Positions 22,301-33,941 are shown, counted from the stretch's first letter. The stretch: DNA of 64,000 nt from Armigeres subalbatus (GCF_024139115.2 NC_085141.1:67806675-67870674); one strand, 5' to 3'. A program made the numbers and translations. The notes: a model not told the origin generated them from the letters alone.

Positions 22301-22840
22301 GCCCGAGGACGGAAAGGGGTCCTCGTCAAGGCTGGGGCAGGCGTAGGCACCGCGTCGGCAAGTCCCTCTGTGTGCTGGCGAATATGCCCTATCGCAGAAA
22401 GGTCAATTTGGGGTGCACGCGGCATCATCATTTTTGATACCAGTCGTGCAGAGGTAAGGCCACCTGGAAAGCCGGCAACGCGCTGGCACGATACCATGGT
22501 GTTCTTCTAAAAAAGCGAGTTTTGATGTTCGGTGCTGCAAGGACACGCAGATAACTTCGAGGGTGCGTTGTGCACTGGCCCTCCTTTGAAGCATTACTTT
22601 CTGGTTGTACCGAAGGGACTATGGGCTTGGCGGCAATGGAAACGGTTTAGCGGGTCGGGGATGTAGTCCTGCCTCCCTCGGTGATCCCTAACCCCGCACT
22701 TCCTGGTCAACCCAGGATGTCTGTTGAGCAGATTCCCCCTCCATTGTTTAGGAAGAAAAAAAAAAACACACACACACAGACATCACCTCAATTCGTCGAG
22801 CTGAATCGATCGGTATATAACACTATGGGTCTCTACGAGG

Positions 22841-23705
22841 AAGGCAAAAAGGAAGGAAACTAAGGAAGAAGAAAGCAGGACGAAAGAAGAAAGAAAGATG
22901 AAGGAACAAGGGACAAGGAAGAACCAAGAAAAGAATGAAGAAGGAAAGACGAAAGAAAGAAGAAAAAAAGATGAAAGAATGAAGAAAGAATAAGGCAAAA
23001 TGAAGAAGAAAAAGGAATAAGAAAAAAGGAAGTAGAAACTAGGAAAAGGGAGAAGGTAAAAGAAAGAAGGCAGACAATAAGAAGGTAGAAGGAAGAAAAA
23101 ACAAGGAAAAGAAAGGAAGAAGAAAAAAAAAACACAAGGAAAAAAAGGAAGAAATAAGAAAGCAAAAAGGAAAAATAAAGAACGAAGAACAAAAAACTTG
23201 AGGAAGAAGAAAACAGAAAAAAAGAAGTAGGAATTAAGAAGGAATAGCTATGGAGGAACTGAGAAGAAGGAAGGTAGAACGAAGAAGGAAGAAAGAAACC
23301 GGAAGAAGGAACTAGAAAGGGTTAAAGAAGAAAGAAGGAAAAAGGAAGAAAAAAAAAGAAAAAAAGAAAATAAAAAAGGAAAAAGAAAAAAGGGAGAATG
23401 AAGTAAGAAGGAATAATAAAGATGGAAGAAGAAAGAATAATAAAGAATAGAGAATAAAAAATAAGAAAGTAATCTTGGCAAGAATCAAAAACAAAATACA
23501 AGAACCAAGAACAATAAAGTCTTGTTCCTTTATATGTTACCGACGAATTTGTTTAGCTATTCGGACTAAAAAGAAGTCGCAAGAAGGTTTCGGATCATTT
23601 TAGTTTGTGCCCCTATTAACGTCAAATGTGAATTCTTCCACTAAAATCGGTTTCTCACGAATGTTCAGCCTTATGTGATTCAGCATTATGTGGAAGTTCC
23701 GCGAA
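22841..23705. repeat. Purine-rich repeat, copy C
   Basis: GAAGAAAGGAAG-type plus strand from about 22850 to 23470, then the block shared with copy A (AAGTAATCTTGGCAAGAATC; GTTTGTGCCCCTATTAACGT; TGTTCAGCCTTATGTG). The left end is hidden by the LINE, as in copy A, where a LINE is also nested. Confidence 0.75.
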
Positions 23706-23738
23706 TTGGCAAAGATGCAAATAAAAAGCACTTACTAC

Positions 23739-24243
23739 CATTGGCGTAACTACAGGGGGGCTAGGGGGGGCTATAGCCCCACCTAGGATCTGGCTAGCCC
23801 CCCCTAGAAAAGAAAGGTTAGTTTGTTGTGGTCAGATTGCCGTTTGAAAGCTCGTAGGTATTGTCAGGCCACTGAATTGAAAGCTGACGAAAAGAGTTTA
23901 CCTAACAAATTTATTGAAGCAAATCAAAAAATCCTTTAAAAATCAGGATCGTGCTTCACATTCAATTTACGGGGAGCACAACACCTATGGTTTTCTGAAC
24001 CTATCAAGGATTTTGGTAAAACTAAGAGATTTCTGGTTTTTTTGTAACAGCTGAGCATCGATGAACAACATTTGAAATATTCAAGTCGTCCATTGATATC
24101 TGGTAGACCAACATGCGAACAATATACATACATCAGTTGAATCGAGCGAAAATGGTAAACTTTCTGTGTTATGAGTGTTAAAATAGAAAAGTTTAAAAAA
24201 AAAGTTAGCCCCCCCCTAGAATTTTTCATTAGTTACGCCAATG
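23739..24243. mobile_element. 505-bp hAT-like MITE with 8-bp target duplication
   Basis: CATTGGCGTAACTA at the left is the inverse of TAGTTACGCCAATG at the right. CTTACTAC lies directly outside both ends (23731-23738 and 24244-24251). Eight-base duplications and short TIRs with a nearby run of G/C (AGGGGGGGCT and AGCCCCCCCCTA) fit hAT elements. The minus-strand 97-codon ORF inside has no transposase features. Confidence 0.85.
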
Positions 24244-24251
24244 CTTACTAC

Positions 24252-25222
24252 GCGAAATTATGCGCTCTCATGCAGCATTTTTACCTAATATCAATTAAAT
24301 TTTACACATTATTAAGTAAATTCTACTAAATTTCAAGAAAAATTTAACTAATTTTGGGTTCCCATACTAAACTCCCGATTCGAGTAAAAAGTACATAATA
24401 TTAGGTACTTTTTTCTAACCGTTTACTTAAAAGCTTAAAAAATACCACACCCTAAAAAATCATCACGTCATATTCACGTGAAAAATCACGTAACTGATCT
24501 GTCTTGAACAAACTATGATTGGTACATGACGTTAGTAACGCTCACCCGAAATTCGCGTAACTTTTCTAAAATTATTCGTGTATATGGCTGTACATATCTT
24601 CTTCTTCTTCAATAACTCCACATTCCAACTGGAACCTGACCTGCTTTTCAACTTAGTATTCTATTAGCTACCTGGCAGTAAATTTGCTGAAACGATGGAT
24701 TATTCTTTTTTTTTATTGTCTTTATTAATGAGGTTTTCGGCCCTTGACTGGTTCACCTCATATATGGATTATTCTTAATGGTGCCGTCCGGACCCTGTTT
24801 CACTTATCCGTCATTCAGGTTGATGACTTTCTAAAATCGCTGAGCTCGTATGTAGGTACCATTCCTTATATTGTTGGCACCCGCCCCAGACGTTGTTTGG
24901 TGTCGTCTTGGCGTTCGCAACAAGCCCGTTCAAGTTCAAGGACACGCATAACCGCACTGCACTGAGAAAAGCGAGAGGTCAAAACCTAAACTTTTCTTTT
25001 TGACTATGTGCCGATGCCAATATGTTTAAATATGTGTAGAACATCCGGAAATTTGCTAAAAAATAAGCATGGGAAGTAGCTAATTAGAGTAATTATCCCC
25101 TTGTTATGGTGTCCACAAGTCAGGCAAGTTTTCAAAATAAACACAGTGTGGATGATGTTGCTTACACGGGTATATACGGGGTATACTTATTTATAGGGTT
25201 GCAAGCTAATTTTGTTCTTGTT
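24252..25222. other. Intergenic stretch with SINE and repeat fragments
   Basis: 24598-24680 is a minus-strand fragment of the repeat seen at 16350-16575 (CTCCACATTCCAACTGGAAC). 24700-24762 (TTTATTAATGAGGTTTTCGG) resembles short inserts in purine-rich copies A and B. The rest is AT-rich with no recognised gene. Confidence 0.45.
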
Positions 25223-25231
25223 TACTACATC

Positions 25232-25421
25232 AAAAGATATTTTAGTTACCAGATACAGATTGTCGCTGTCCGGAACATCTTTTGCTGGCGAGGATTGGGG
25301 ATCTAAATGTTAATGATGGAAAAATACATTCGATTTGACAGTTAGGTATCACACATGTTTCGGTCAGCAGAACAAAGGGAAACGAAGCGACAATCTTTAT
25401 CTGATAAATTAAATATCTTTT
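25232..25421. mobile_element. 190-bp MITE, AAAAGATATTT ends, 8-bp target duplication
   Basis: AAAAGATATTT at the left and AAATATCTTTT at the right are exact inverses. ACTACATC lies outside both ends (25224-25231 and 25422-25429). Inner arms also pair (AGATTGTCGCT and AGCGACAATCT). A second copy is at 35828-36026 and a split fragment flanks the SINE near 5700 and 6017-6080. Confidence 0.85.
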
Positions 25422-25597
25422 ACTACATCCTGTCATGTCATTCTAACGTTAAGTATTAATTATTTAGTCTGCATTTCCGCTAAACGAAGGTCTTTTCTTT
25501 ATGGAACGATGAAAAGCTCTATTAAGCACAACACATCATAGCCGTTTTTCTATACATCTCTCCAGGGATTGTTTTATCACGTTTTATAATCCGTAAG

Positions 25598-25790
25598 TAG
25601 GGGAAAAGACGGCTTTGGCAGGTTTTGTTCTATTATTGGCAGGGGGTTTTTGTCGACCAAATTTTATGGAATTTGGCCACAATATTCTTTGATATGCAAA
25701 GAATATTTAGGCCAAATTTGAGCATAATCAGCCATAAAAACCCCCTTGACAATAATAGAACAAAACCTGCCAAAGCCGCCAGTCCCCCTA
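25598..25790. mobile_element. 193-bp palindromic MITE, first copy
   Basis: TAGGGGAAAAGACGGCTTTGG reads back as CAAAGCCGCCAGTCCCCCTA (last base varies). The arms include GGCAGGTTTTGTTCTATTAT. A copy in the opposite orientation is at 63290-63481. Confidence 0.8.
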
Positions 25791-27210
25791 GTTTATAAGC
25801 AAGATAAAAAATTTAAAAAAATTTTAAAAATGGATTGCCAAAATCGAATGGGGTCTGTATTGGTCAAAGCTAAGCCAGAATTGTTTGTTGATTTTGTATT
25901 AATTTTGTTTTAGATTGGATACGTGGATTATACCCAGTGTGAACAGAGATTTCAAAAGAGGCAAGAGTACGTATCACCTGTGTCAAATATACGTAGTAAC
26001 TGTAACAATGGTGTGCTATGTATAATAGTAGGCAGATTTTATTGTCAGAATTGATTGTCTCATCGGATTATAATAAAACTCAACCATTACATTCTTACAG
26101 AGAATCTTCAAATATTAAAACAATTTCTCCTGTCAATTACGGAATAAATCCTGACAAGGCTGTTATTTCCTCTCCTTCTTGTATTTCTCTAAATTTATTA
26201 AAATTATCCTTAAATAAGTCAATTATAATAAATTAACAAATTAAAGAACACGATTTAAACAAATATTTGTACGCAATCCTGTAACATCTGTGCATATTAC
26301 ACTATTGCTATATACGCATGCGCCATATCATTGATATGCCTATTATAAGCAGATTCTATGGACGGGCAGCGCAGAGGTGATGATAGTAGCCAATAATTGG
26401 CAACACAAAAACACACTATGGTGGTGGTAACGTCCAGGTTGAGATTACGAAGCAGCGTACCCATAAGCTGCTCATCAACTGCCACCATGTATGAAGCACG
26501 ATTTAACGGAGACTGATTGACAATATCAACATGGCTGATGCCAAACTACCATTTAAAGATTACTATATGTTGATGTCTCGCTCGTGTTGTACTGCGCTAT
26601 AGAACGCCGAAGAAGGTGTCTCCTAACTTCAATTAAAACCATACGAAAAACTGTTATGTTACGCCAGACACCAGAGTTAACTAATATCAGTTTTGGATGT
26701 TTCGGCGAAAATGAAAACGTGACACTGAGTCCGGCTCAAGTCGACAAAGAATGTCAAATCTTTATCTTATTGGGTCGTTGGAAGAGAATGCCAATTTATG
26801 AACCACGTGCTCACTTATTGCAACGATACAGAAGCGTATTTCCAGACGAAAAAAGGCATCACAACAAGTGGGTGATTCCTTGGACATGGTCAAGAAATAT
26901 GACGACAATAATCGCAAATTTGCTGAAAGCGCAATATGGACATTTTACAGATATCGCGGTTCGGTTGTTTTGCTTTCGCCACAATTAATGGGTTATTTAT
27001 AAATCTCTGATCTTGTTTTGGTGCTCCTTTGTATGAGTTGACGAGAAAATGCTATACCTACCATATATCGTTTTTCTACTACCAACATTTTCTGAATTGA
27101 ATTTATTCTTATAGCATTGATGCATGCAGTAATATAATTTAGTTTGGTGATCTTGGCTCGTCGACCGTTGAATCTTATGATTTGCGATGGCATGTGGTGA
27201 AATAGTTTGG
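25791..27210. other. Intergenic stretch with an unrecognised ORF
   Basis: A 134-codon plus-strand frame (26584-26988) and a small ATG frame before it (26529, MADAKLPFKDYYMLMSRS) have no domain I recognise. A third frame at about 26860-27000 is also open and reads like protein (VKKYDDNNRKFAESA). This could be a decayed gene with frame breaks or chance. No repeat ends were seen. Confidence 0.3.
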
Positions 27211-27253
27211 TATATACGCTACAAGAGCCACAAGAAAAGCGCGCAGTTCAGTT
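27211..27253 (+). promoter_or_regulatory. Candidate core promoter of the Gly-rich gene
   Basis: TATATA at 27211-27216 is followed by an insect initiator match TCAGTT at 27248-27253. The spacing (about 39 bases to the A) is a little longer than usual; a weaker start at 27245 would fit better. It lies 65-105 bases before the ATG at 27318. Confidence 0.4.
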
Positions 27254-27317
27254 TAAGATCTCGATCTGAGAGGACGTGGTGATAAAGCTTAAATTCTAGT
27301 TTCGGGTAACGACCAGT

Positions 27318-27618
27318 ATGGGTAAAGGCAAGGGAGGTGGCGGTGGCGGTGGCGGCGGAGGTGGATCCGGCGGAAACCCCGGTGGCAATGTAATTATCGA
27401 GAAGGATGGAACCATATGCTATCTTGAGCCCCAAATGAAGGCAAACAAGGGAGCCTGGTTCCAACCTTGTGTGGATGGTGATTTCGGATCATATTATTTG
27501 GACTTGGTTTCAGCAAAAAGGTGGTGGAGGCAAATCGAAAGGTGGAAATGAAAATAAAGGTGCTGCTGGAGGTAAGGGAGGCAACAAAGGAGGACAAAAG
27601 GGTGGCAATAAAAAATAG
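27318..27618 (+). CDS. Small Gly/Lys-rich protein, frame changes at an A run
   Basis: ATG at 27318 opens MGKGKGG followed by a run of Gly, then NPGGNVIIEKDGTICYLEPQ and KANKGAWFQPC. That frame stops at 27551. From 27514 another frame reads QKGGGGKSKGG, then NKGAAGGKGGNKGGQKGGNKK and stops at 27618, clearly the same compositional class as the N-terminus. Two readings fit: a single-base indel in the A run at 27515-27519, or an intron 27471-27513 in phase 0 (GTGGAT to TTTCAG), which at 43 nt would be unusually short. The whole would be about 85-100 residues. I do not recognise the family; function is unknown. A TATA-type promoter upstream and a convergent neighbour 280 bases away support a real gene. 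Confidence 0.5.
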
Positions 27619-27897
27619 CAGTGGCGATCTTGTGAGCTTCAACCCGTTCCCAGGGCAACATCCGCAACCCATAGCCTTTCGGAAAAGATAATCTGGACTG
27701 TGAAATTTTTTGGCTACAGAAGTCAAACGAAATCATTACTTTATAAGTATAGTTTGTTTTTTTTTTAATGTATTTAACTGTGGTAAAATATTATGCATGT
27801 GTATAATTTATAAGTCACTTTATAATTAGAAGCAACAAATGAAATTAAAGACGCAAAAGTATTATTCACTGAAAGCATCTACCATGTGCCTTATTAC

Positions 27898-30800
27898 TTA
27901 TCGGAACCAGTCTTTATCAAGTCCAAAGAATGCAGCTGCACCCTTTGCGTAATTTTGGGCTGTTACCGTTGACGAGGAAACTGACTCCCAAGGTTTGTTA
28001 ACAGGAGCCTCTTTCGTAGATGGTTTTGGTAACTAAAGATATGAAATGGAACAAATAGAAAAGTGTAAGTTGAGACTCACATGTACCTATTACCTAAATT
28101 TAGATTTGTAATACTAAAGATCAATTTTGCAATATTTTGTGGTAGTTGGTTAGGTGCTCATAATACAGTTTTAGATTCTTCGGTAACAAAAGCAGCAGAG
28201 CTCGTGTTCACGATATTGAATGCAAATTTGATATCGATGTATCAAACAATGACAAATTCAGAATAATTGTGCTAGATAATTCTACTTCCTGTAGTACGAA
28301 TCGAAAATTCTCGATTCACCCGAAACGTAGAATGAGCACACATGTTTATGTAAAATTCAATTTGTGGGATAAAATATTTATGATTAATTATTTGCGAGCG
28401 TTACAAACATTAATTAGTGGAAGTAAATGGAAGAAAATAGTCGTTTAACCGTGAAAATATTTAGGGTGGGTGTTCCAATTGTCGCCATACATAAGAACAA
28501 CTATTTTTTTTAAATAAGTAAAAGGCATGTGGGTGAACTTCATATATCAAGGGAAAGGTTTTACTTCCTGCTCCTTAGAACAGCTGTGAAAACCACAATA
28601 AAATATGTTATTATCCTCAAAATTAATTAATCCATAATAGGAACGCATGCACCAGTTGTGGCACTATTCTTAATTTTAATTCCTTATTTGACAAATCCCA
28701 TTGTTTTCTTACGGGATTGGCCAAATAGGGACCACTAGTGCGACAACTGGTACAAAACACGTCAAAAATTAAGCAAAATCAATTTTTACAATTATGCTTC
28801 TCTTGTTTTGGAGGAGATCAAAGGTGTTATCGTATCATATGAATATGCTTTATCGAAATAAACTTGGTTTGCAGTGATTTGATTGGCCATTTGGCATATA
28901 AAGGACTAGTGCGACAACTGGTGCTATAGCCACAACTGGTACATCTAGCCTATGTTTGCTAAATATTTTTGAAATAAATCGTTCTAAAAAGGACATTATG
29001 GTCCATTTCTGAGGCAAACAGATTCACATTTTCGGTTCATTATTACAATCTATAGCTTATTTAAGAGACTTTCTGGCAAATGGAGGTTCGTCTCTGAGGT
29101 TGCTGTTAGTATATTATAAACAACAGGCGAAAGTATGGGAATAAATCCATTCAAAAGCACACACACACACATAGTTTCAATCTTACTAAATTAGCTATTA
29201 CGCGATTTGGAATACATCCTGTGAATCGTAAAACAGGATAGAAAGAATATTGTCTTCAATAAAAGTCATGTTAATCAAAATAAGCCAACAAATACTCACC
29301 TCAGCCGCTTTAGCACTCGATTTCCCCGATTCCGTCAAGTTGGCACCACTCGCTCCAACGACGGCTTCTTTTGTGACGATGGGCAACAGTGGGAACCATG
29401 TCTCACTCGCACTGTTCGAGCTCAACGCCAGAATGTTGGGGTTCTTATCCTTGATGGGAGGCACGGCTGCACCGCCCGAGTTAGCGCCCAGAATCGAACT
29501 CAGCTGGTCACCGTTCGTCACCAGAATGCCGAAGAAATGTTGCATTCGCTGGACAGCGCGTTTCACATTAGCGTTGACATGCGGGTAAAACACGTCGAAA
29601 TCAAATGGATCGATGTAGGATTTGAAGCCATTGATCAGATGATTGTATGGTTCGGCTACTTGCTTTCGGTCACGTCCGGTAAATAGCAGCTGGACGAACT
29701 TTAGATCGAAATAATATTGCAAGGCGGAGTTTTGGTTTTTCTGAACGAATTCGTTTTTCAACAGCAATTGATAGTGGTCATGCAAATAGGAAATAATTCT
29801 CTCCACTACTTGTACAACAATGATTTTAGGAATCGTCTGCGGAACCAGCGTATTTAGGAGACTTATTATCACATGTAACAACTTTTGAAGCGGAAAACTT
29901 GGTAAAGCGGGTACATGTATAGTCGATTGCACAGGTTTATTTTGCTCGTCGTTTTCTTCAATAGTAACAGTATCCCAAAGCTGTAAGAATAATTACAAAT
30001 TAAGCAAACAAATATTGAAAGATTATTATTTAATTAAATACCGGAAATTCAGTGAGTAATGTTTGATAATCGATCCGTTTCTCCAGTTGAGGCCATTTTG
30101 CGACAAAATGTTCCAACCACAGTTTCCAGAATCTAAGGCTTTCTTCTTCTAATAAACCAGAGACGTTTTTCCAACGATCCCCATCGTTCAACTTGCTTTC
30201 ACTTTGCCAAGGAACTGCGGTTTCTGATTGTACCATTAACGATGGAGTCAAGCATCGCTTGAGAGATGGACATAATTCCTGGTACGCTATAAGCAGTCGA
30301 GCGAGGAATATAAGTTTATCTGATGATGGGTTGGAGTCGTTGCTTCTGATGGCTGTTACAAGTTCGTTGATGTTCTCTACACTACAGTCACTGTAGAACT
30401 CAATGAGCTGGCTTGCTTCATTTGCAGAAGATGATTCCAGGAACAAGCCCACATCAGCAGTCAGATGCTGAATATGTTCATCAAACGAAGATGCAAGTTG
30501 AACCAAAACCGGAGGAAAGGCTTTTGACTTCATCAAAAGGTAATGCGAAGCAAGCTGTGTTCGATCTAACGCAGCTTTTAGATTCAATGGAACATCTTCC
30601 GAAGATTCAGTCCAAACAAAAGTTTTAACATCCTTCAAGGATTTATCAGTTGGAATAGAAGAAACCAGATTCATGATTTCTTTACTGTTTAATGATATTA
30701 TTTCTAACCAGCACTTCTTTATAATAGTTTTGATACGAGAGTTGATTAATGGCTTATAGAACAGGGCATAAAAATCCAATGACTCCGAGAACGATAGCTT

Positions 30801-32014
30801 TATGCAAACATCTGACCAGTTTTTAGGCTTACACGCGGCTTCTAGTGACAGTGTTTTAATGTCATTTAGCACTTTAACAGCAGTTACAAGGTTCATCAAG
30901 TTGCCTAACTGACCAGTTGCGATTTTCTCCACGTTTTGCAACCAAAGCTGGGAATTTTTAAGAACCAATTCCCCATGTAAAGGCTCCAAAGCAATTCGTG
31001 GCCTAAATTTTGATATAATGTCCGGCAATGTCTGGATAATTTTTGGATCCTCAGAGTTAATCAAACGAATAGTCGGTAGTGCACTTTCGTCTGCAACTAG
31101 CATTAGCTCCTTAATTAGAAGACTTTGTTCCTGATTACAACCGATGAAACATTCATACATCAAGCTCACAGTATTCATCAACAATTTCAAGCTTGCCAAG
31201 ATCTTGTCTTTAACCTTTTCGTATTGCGAGCCTTCCGATAACACTCCAGAATACGCCTTAAGCCGCATTTGTACGAAGAATGACAAAATGTAGTCCAGTT
31301 GGCAATTCTCCATCAACACCAAGCTGGCCAAGCATTTGGTGGCCACTTCAGCTGTTAAATCCTCCCGCTCCAGACAAGAGGCACATTTTTGCTTGATGGT
31401 GAAAAAGAATTGGCTTAAAACTGCCCACTGTTTCTTGGCTACTGGGAATTTGGCCATAGTTTCGTTGTTAGAATCTAACTGCAACCCGGTTGATATGTGT
31501 CTTGAGAAAATGAATAGTTGCGTGGCCACAAAATAATCTTCTTTATCGATAGCACTCCATATCATTTCTGGTAAGCTAGTCAGTAGCTTGATTTGAACAA
31601 TGACGCCATGGAACTTACTATTGGCGTTTTTGTTATGCGTTCTTGGGTGATCACTGACGGATCGGAAACCGATCAGTTGATGATCATTGAGCTTCCTGCA
31701 GGCGGAAGTAATGTTGTCAACATTCTCAATTATGGAACTCGCCGTCGTTCTCATTTCTCCTATAGTGTCGGCCGCTTTCAACAAATCTCGGTACCGTTCC
31801 CTACAAAAAAAAAAAGATTCAATAGAATTTGTTTGAACTTATTGTAGGTACATATAATCTAGATAGAGACTTACCCTACCATCGTTCGGAGCTCCTCCCT
31901 TTTCAGCTCAACTTCCGCCTGAAGCTTCTTATGAATTTGATCAATTTCAATGATACTATGCTGTTCAAACAGCTTATCTACATTTATATCTAACAGATTT
32001 ACAACGTTGGCCAT
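27898..32014 (-). CDS. COG1: Conserved oligomeric Golgi complex subunit 1
   Basis: Four minus-strand exons, 32014-31875, 31800-30042, 29980-29300 and 28032-27898, keep frame and encode 904 residues. Donors are GTAAGT, GTATTT and GTGAGT; acceptors TTTTGTAG, TTACAG and TCTTTAG. The first exon junction rebuilds MVGERYRDLLKAADTIGEM, the hallmark of COG1. The middle has ITSACRKLND and later IDPFDFDVFYPHVNANVKR near the C-terminus, matching the vertebrate LIDPFDLDVFTPHLN region. The end, AAAFFGLDKDWFR, lies in a separate last exon behind a 1267-nt intron that holds repeats. COG1 is a lobe A subunit of the tether that directs retrograde vesicles within the Golgi; loss disturbs glycosylation. It is tail-to-tail with the Gly-rich gene and on the same strand as dynein. 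Confidence 0.93.
28478..28945. repeat. Degenerate repeat with AGTGCGACAACTGGT motifs in the COG1 intron
   Basis: ACCAGTTGTGGCACTA (about 28650) is an imperfect inverse of TAGTGCGACAACTGGT (about 28735), and the motif recurs at 28910 with a further inverse ACAACTGGTAC at 28930. It may be an old MITE. No clear ends. Confidence 0.45.
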
Positions 32015-32139
32015 TGTAACGTCAAGAATACTTTAGAAATAACTATTTTTAGTTTAAAAACCAATCTTACTCCTGCCAGCAAATCAAATTTTCAACATTG
32101 TGTAGAAGAGGGATGAGAAGATAAACAAAATACCCAATA

Positions 32140-32418
32140 GGGCACTGCACGGACTGCTTTGTCTCTTTCTCGCTGCAAAGAAATTAGAAAACAACAAGGC
32201 CAGTAAACGTCAAAATTTATGAGGAACGAAAGAGAAAGACTCGCTTAACTTTTCAAAAGGTCCTAAGTAACATTTTTTTCATGAATTAATTTGAGTACTG
32301 CAATCAAAAGCTTTCATGTTTTTGTGTTGATTGCGCTATTTAAATTAAATCATGAAAAACATGTTACTTAGGTCCTTTTGAAAAGTTAAGCGAGAAGAGA
32401 TGTTTCCGTGCAGTGCCC
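32140..32418. mobile_element. 279-bp MITE with GGGCACTGCACGGA ends and TA flanks
   Basis: GGGCACTGCACGGA is the exact inverse of TCCGTGCAGTGCCC at the right, with TA outside both. A second inverted pair, TTAACTTTTCAAAAGGTCCT (32247-) and AGGTCCTTTTGAAAAGTTAA (~32370-32393), forms a long stem inside. It lies about 125 bases upstream of the COG1 start codon. The following 32420-32690 repeats part of its arm in inverse form (CTTTCTCTTTCGTTCTTCAT). Confidence 0.7.
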
Positions 32419-32700
32419 TATACACACAAACATTCGATGTAATTGCGATGTTTTTGGAATAAAGTGGTGTCCGTCGCTGCAATCGAAAATCTGCTCTGTC
32501 GCATTTTGGAAATATGGCGCTGCATGGAAAAATATCTTTCTCTTTCGTTCTTCATAAATTTTGACATTTAATATGAGGCACACCTTGTGGTATTCGTACC
32601 ACACGCACAGCTGAAAGTATGCTCTTTTGGACAGAAATACACTCTTTTCCGGGAGAATGGGACTACCCACAAAAGAAGTAAAATTTGATTATGCGAATTA

Positions 32701-32880
32701 TGCTACGTTTAGACAAGGCAAGTGAATTCAGCAAGTCGCTTGAATCGAACGCGAATGGAACGTGTAAACATCTTAATTCAATTCACTTGAACGAAAAGAA
32801 AGTTGAACATGTTCAACTTTTGGCAAGTCAATTGAATTCAACTGAGTTGTTCAATTCACTTGCCCTGTCAAAACGTAGCA
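32701..32880. mobile_element. 180-bp MITE, copy 1 (inverse orientation)
   Basis: TGCTACGTTTAGACAAGGCA to TGACAGG-type inverse end CGTAGCA, flanked by TTA on both sides (32698-32700 and 32881-32883). Two further copies lie at 33579-33758 and 33762-33941 in the other orientation. All three are exactly 180 bases. Confidence 0.88.
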
Positions 32881-33323
32881 TTAGTTATGAAGAATTAGTT
32901 TTACACACTTTTCCTGTTTTTATGCATTAATGTTATTCATTTGTGAATATAAGATAGTCGTAATTGTGCATAATATTTATTCCTTTTTGTGTGTAGTCCC
33001 ATTCTCCCACGAAAGAGCGTACTTTGAAGTCATAATTGAATATTTTCTAGTCAAAAGAGCATACTTCAAAGTCTTTTGTGTGTAAACTTTTTTAGCAGTG
33101 CAAGGTAAAAGGCGACAAGAAAATAGTTTCAAGGCTATCTTTAATGAAGACAATAATTGGTATGGCACTCATTTCAAGATTTTTGTACCATGGTACGAAT
33201 AATACCACAAGTGTATGTCCTATTCCCATATCCAGTTTTCCGCGAGCGGTAATGGCCGCCAGCTTGCCTGGGGGTTAGTCTCTGATTTGACATTTCTGGA
33301 GGTCAACTGCACCCACCATAAGG

Positions 33324-33474
33324 CTTGCTGAGGTTTAATCATCTTTCTCTTGCATGCGCACGGACGGGATAGGATTTGTTTTCATCGGGAAACGCTTCCA
33401 AAGCGTTTCCCGATGAAAACAAATCCTATCCATTCTGTGCGCGTACAAGAGAAAGATGATCAAACGTCAGCAAG
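33324..33474. mobile_element. 151-bp palindromic element
   Basis: CTTGCTGAGGTTTAATCATC at the left pairs with GATGATCAAACGTCAGCAAG at the right. The core GGGAAACGCTTCCAAAGCGTTTCCC is an almost perfect hairpin centred near 33400. Confidence 0.75.
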
Positions 33475-33578
33475 CTCTATTCCAGCATTTTGATCAATGT
33501 GGTATACAAGAAGGCTTGAATTCACTGAATCAGCACCTTCTTATATGCAACATTGGTCAGAATGTTTATCATCACTTA

Positions 33579-33758
33579 TGCTACGTTTTGACAGGGCAAG
33601 TGAATTGAACAACTCAGTTGAATTCAATTGACTTGCCAAAAGTTGAACATGTTCAACTTTCTTTTCGTTCAATTGAATTGAATTAAGGTGTTTACACGTT
33701 CAGCTCGCGTTCAATTCAAGCGACTTGCTCAATTCACTTGCCTTGTCTAAACGTAGCA
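33579..33758. mobile_element. 180-bp MITE, copy 2 (tandem pair, left)
   Basis: TGCTACGTTTTGACAGGGCA to the inverse TGCCTTGTCTAAACGTAGCA. TTA lies before (33576-33578) and after (33759-33761); the latter is shared with copy 3. Confidence 0.9.
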
Positions 33759-33761
33759 TTA

Positions 33762-33941
33762 TGCTACGTTTTGACAGGGCAAGTGAATTGAACAACTCAG
33801 TTGAATTCAATTGACTTGCCAAAAGTTGAACATGTTCAACTTTCTTTTCGTTCAAGTGAATTGAATTAAGGTGTTTACACGTTCAGTTCGCGTTCAATTC
33901 AAGCGACTTGCTCAATTCACTTGCCTTGTCTAAACGTAGCA
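33762..33941. mobile_element. 180-bp MITE, copy 3 (tandem pair, right)
   Basis: Differs from copy 2 at only about two bases (AAGTGAATTG for AATTGAATTG, and AGTTCGCG for AGCTCGCG). It follows copy 2 after a single shared TTA and is itself followed by TTA (33942-33944). Confidence 0.9.

Larger units (their letters stand above)
20130..22840 (+). mobile_element. R1/LOA-like non-LTR retrotransposon with internal deletion
   Basis: A GC-rich 5' region leads into an ORF1 (gag-like) with zinc knuckles. This is directly followed by the extreme C-terminus of ORF2, then a 3' UTR that ends in A-run, (CA)n and TCGTCGAGCTGAATCGATCG. The endonuclease and reverse transcriptase (normally some 3 kb) are absent; the join is near 21866. 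The right end merges with purine-rich repeat copy C. Clade is inferred from the ORF1 knuckles and the Cys-His motif at the ORF2 end. Confidence 0.75.

Noticed and set aside
23936..24229. 97-codon minus-strand ORF
   Set aside because: Inside the hAT-like MITE, with no transposase motifs.
32386..32670. 94-codon minus-strand ORF
   Set aside because: Overlaps the end of a MITE and its inverted sequence; no domain recognised.
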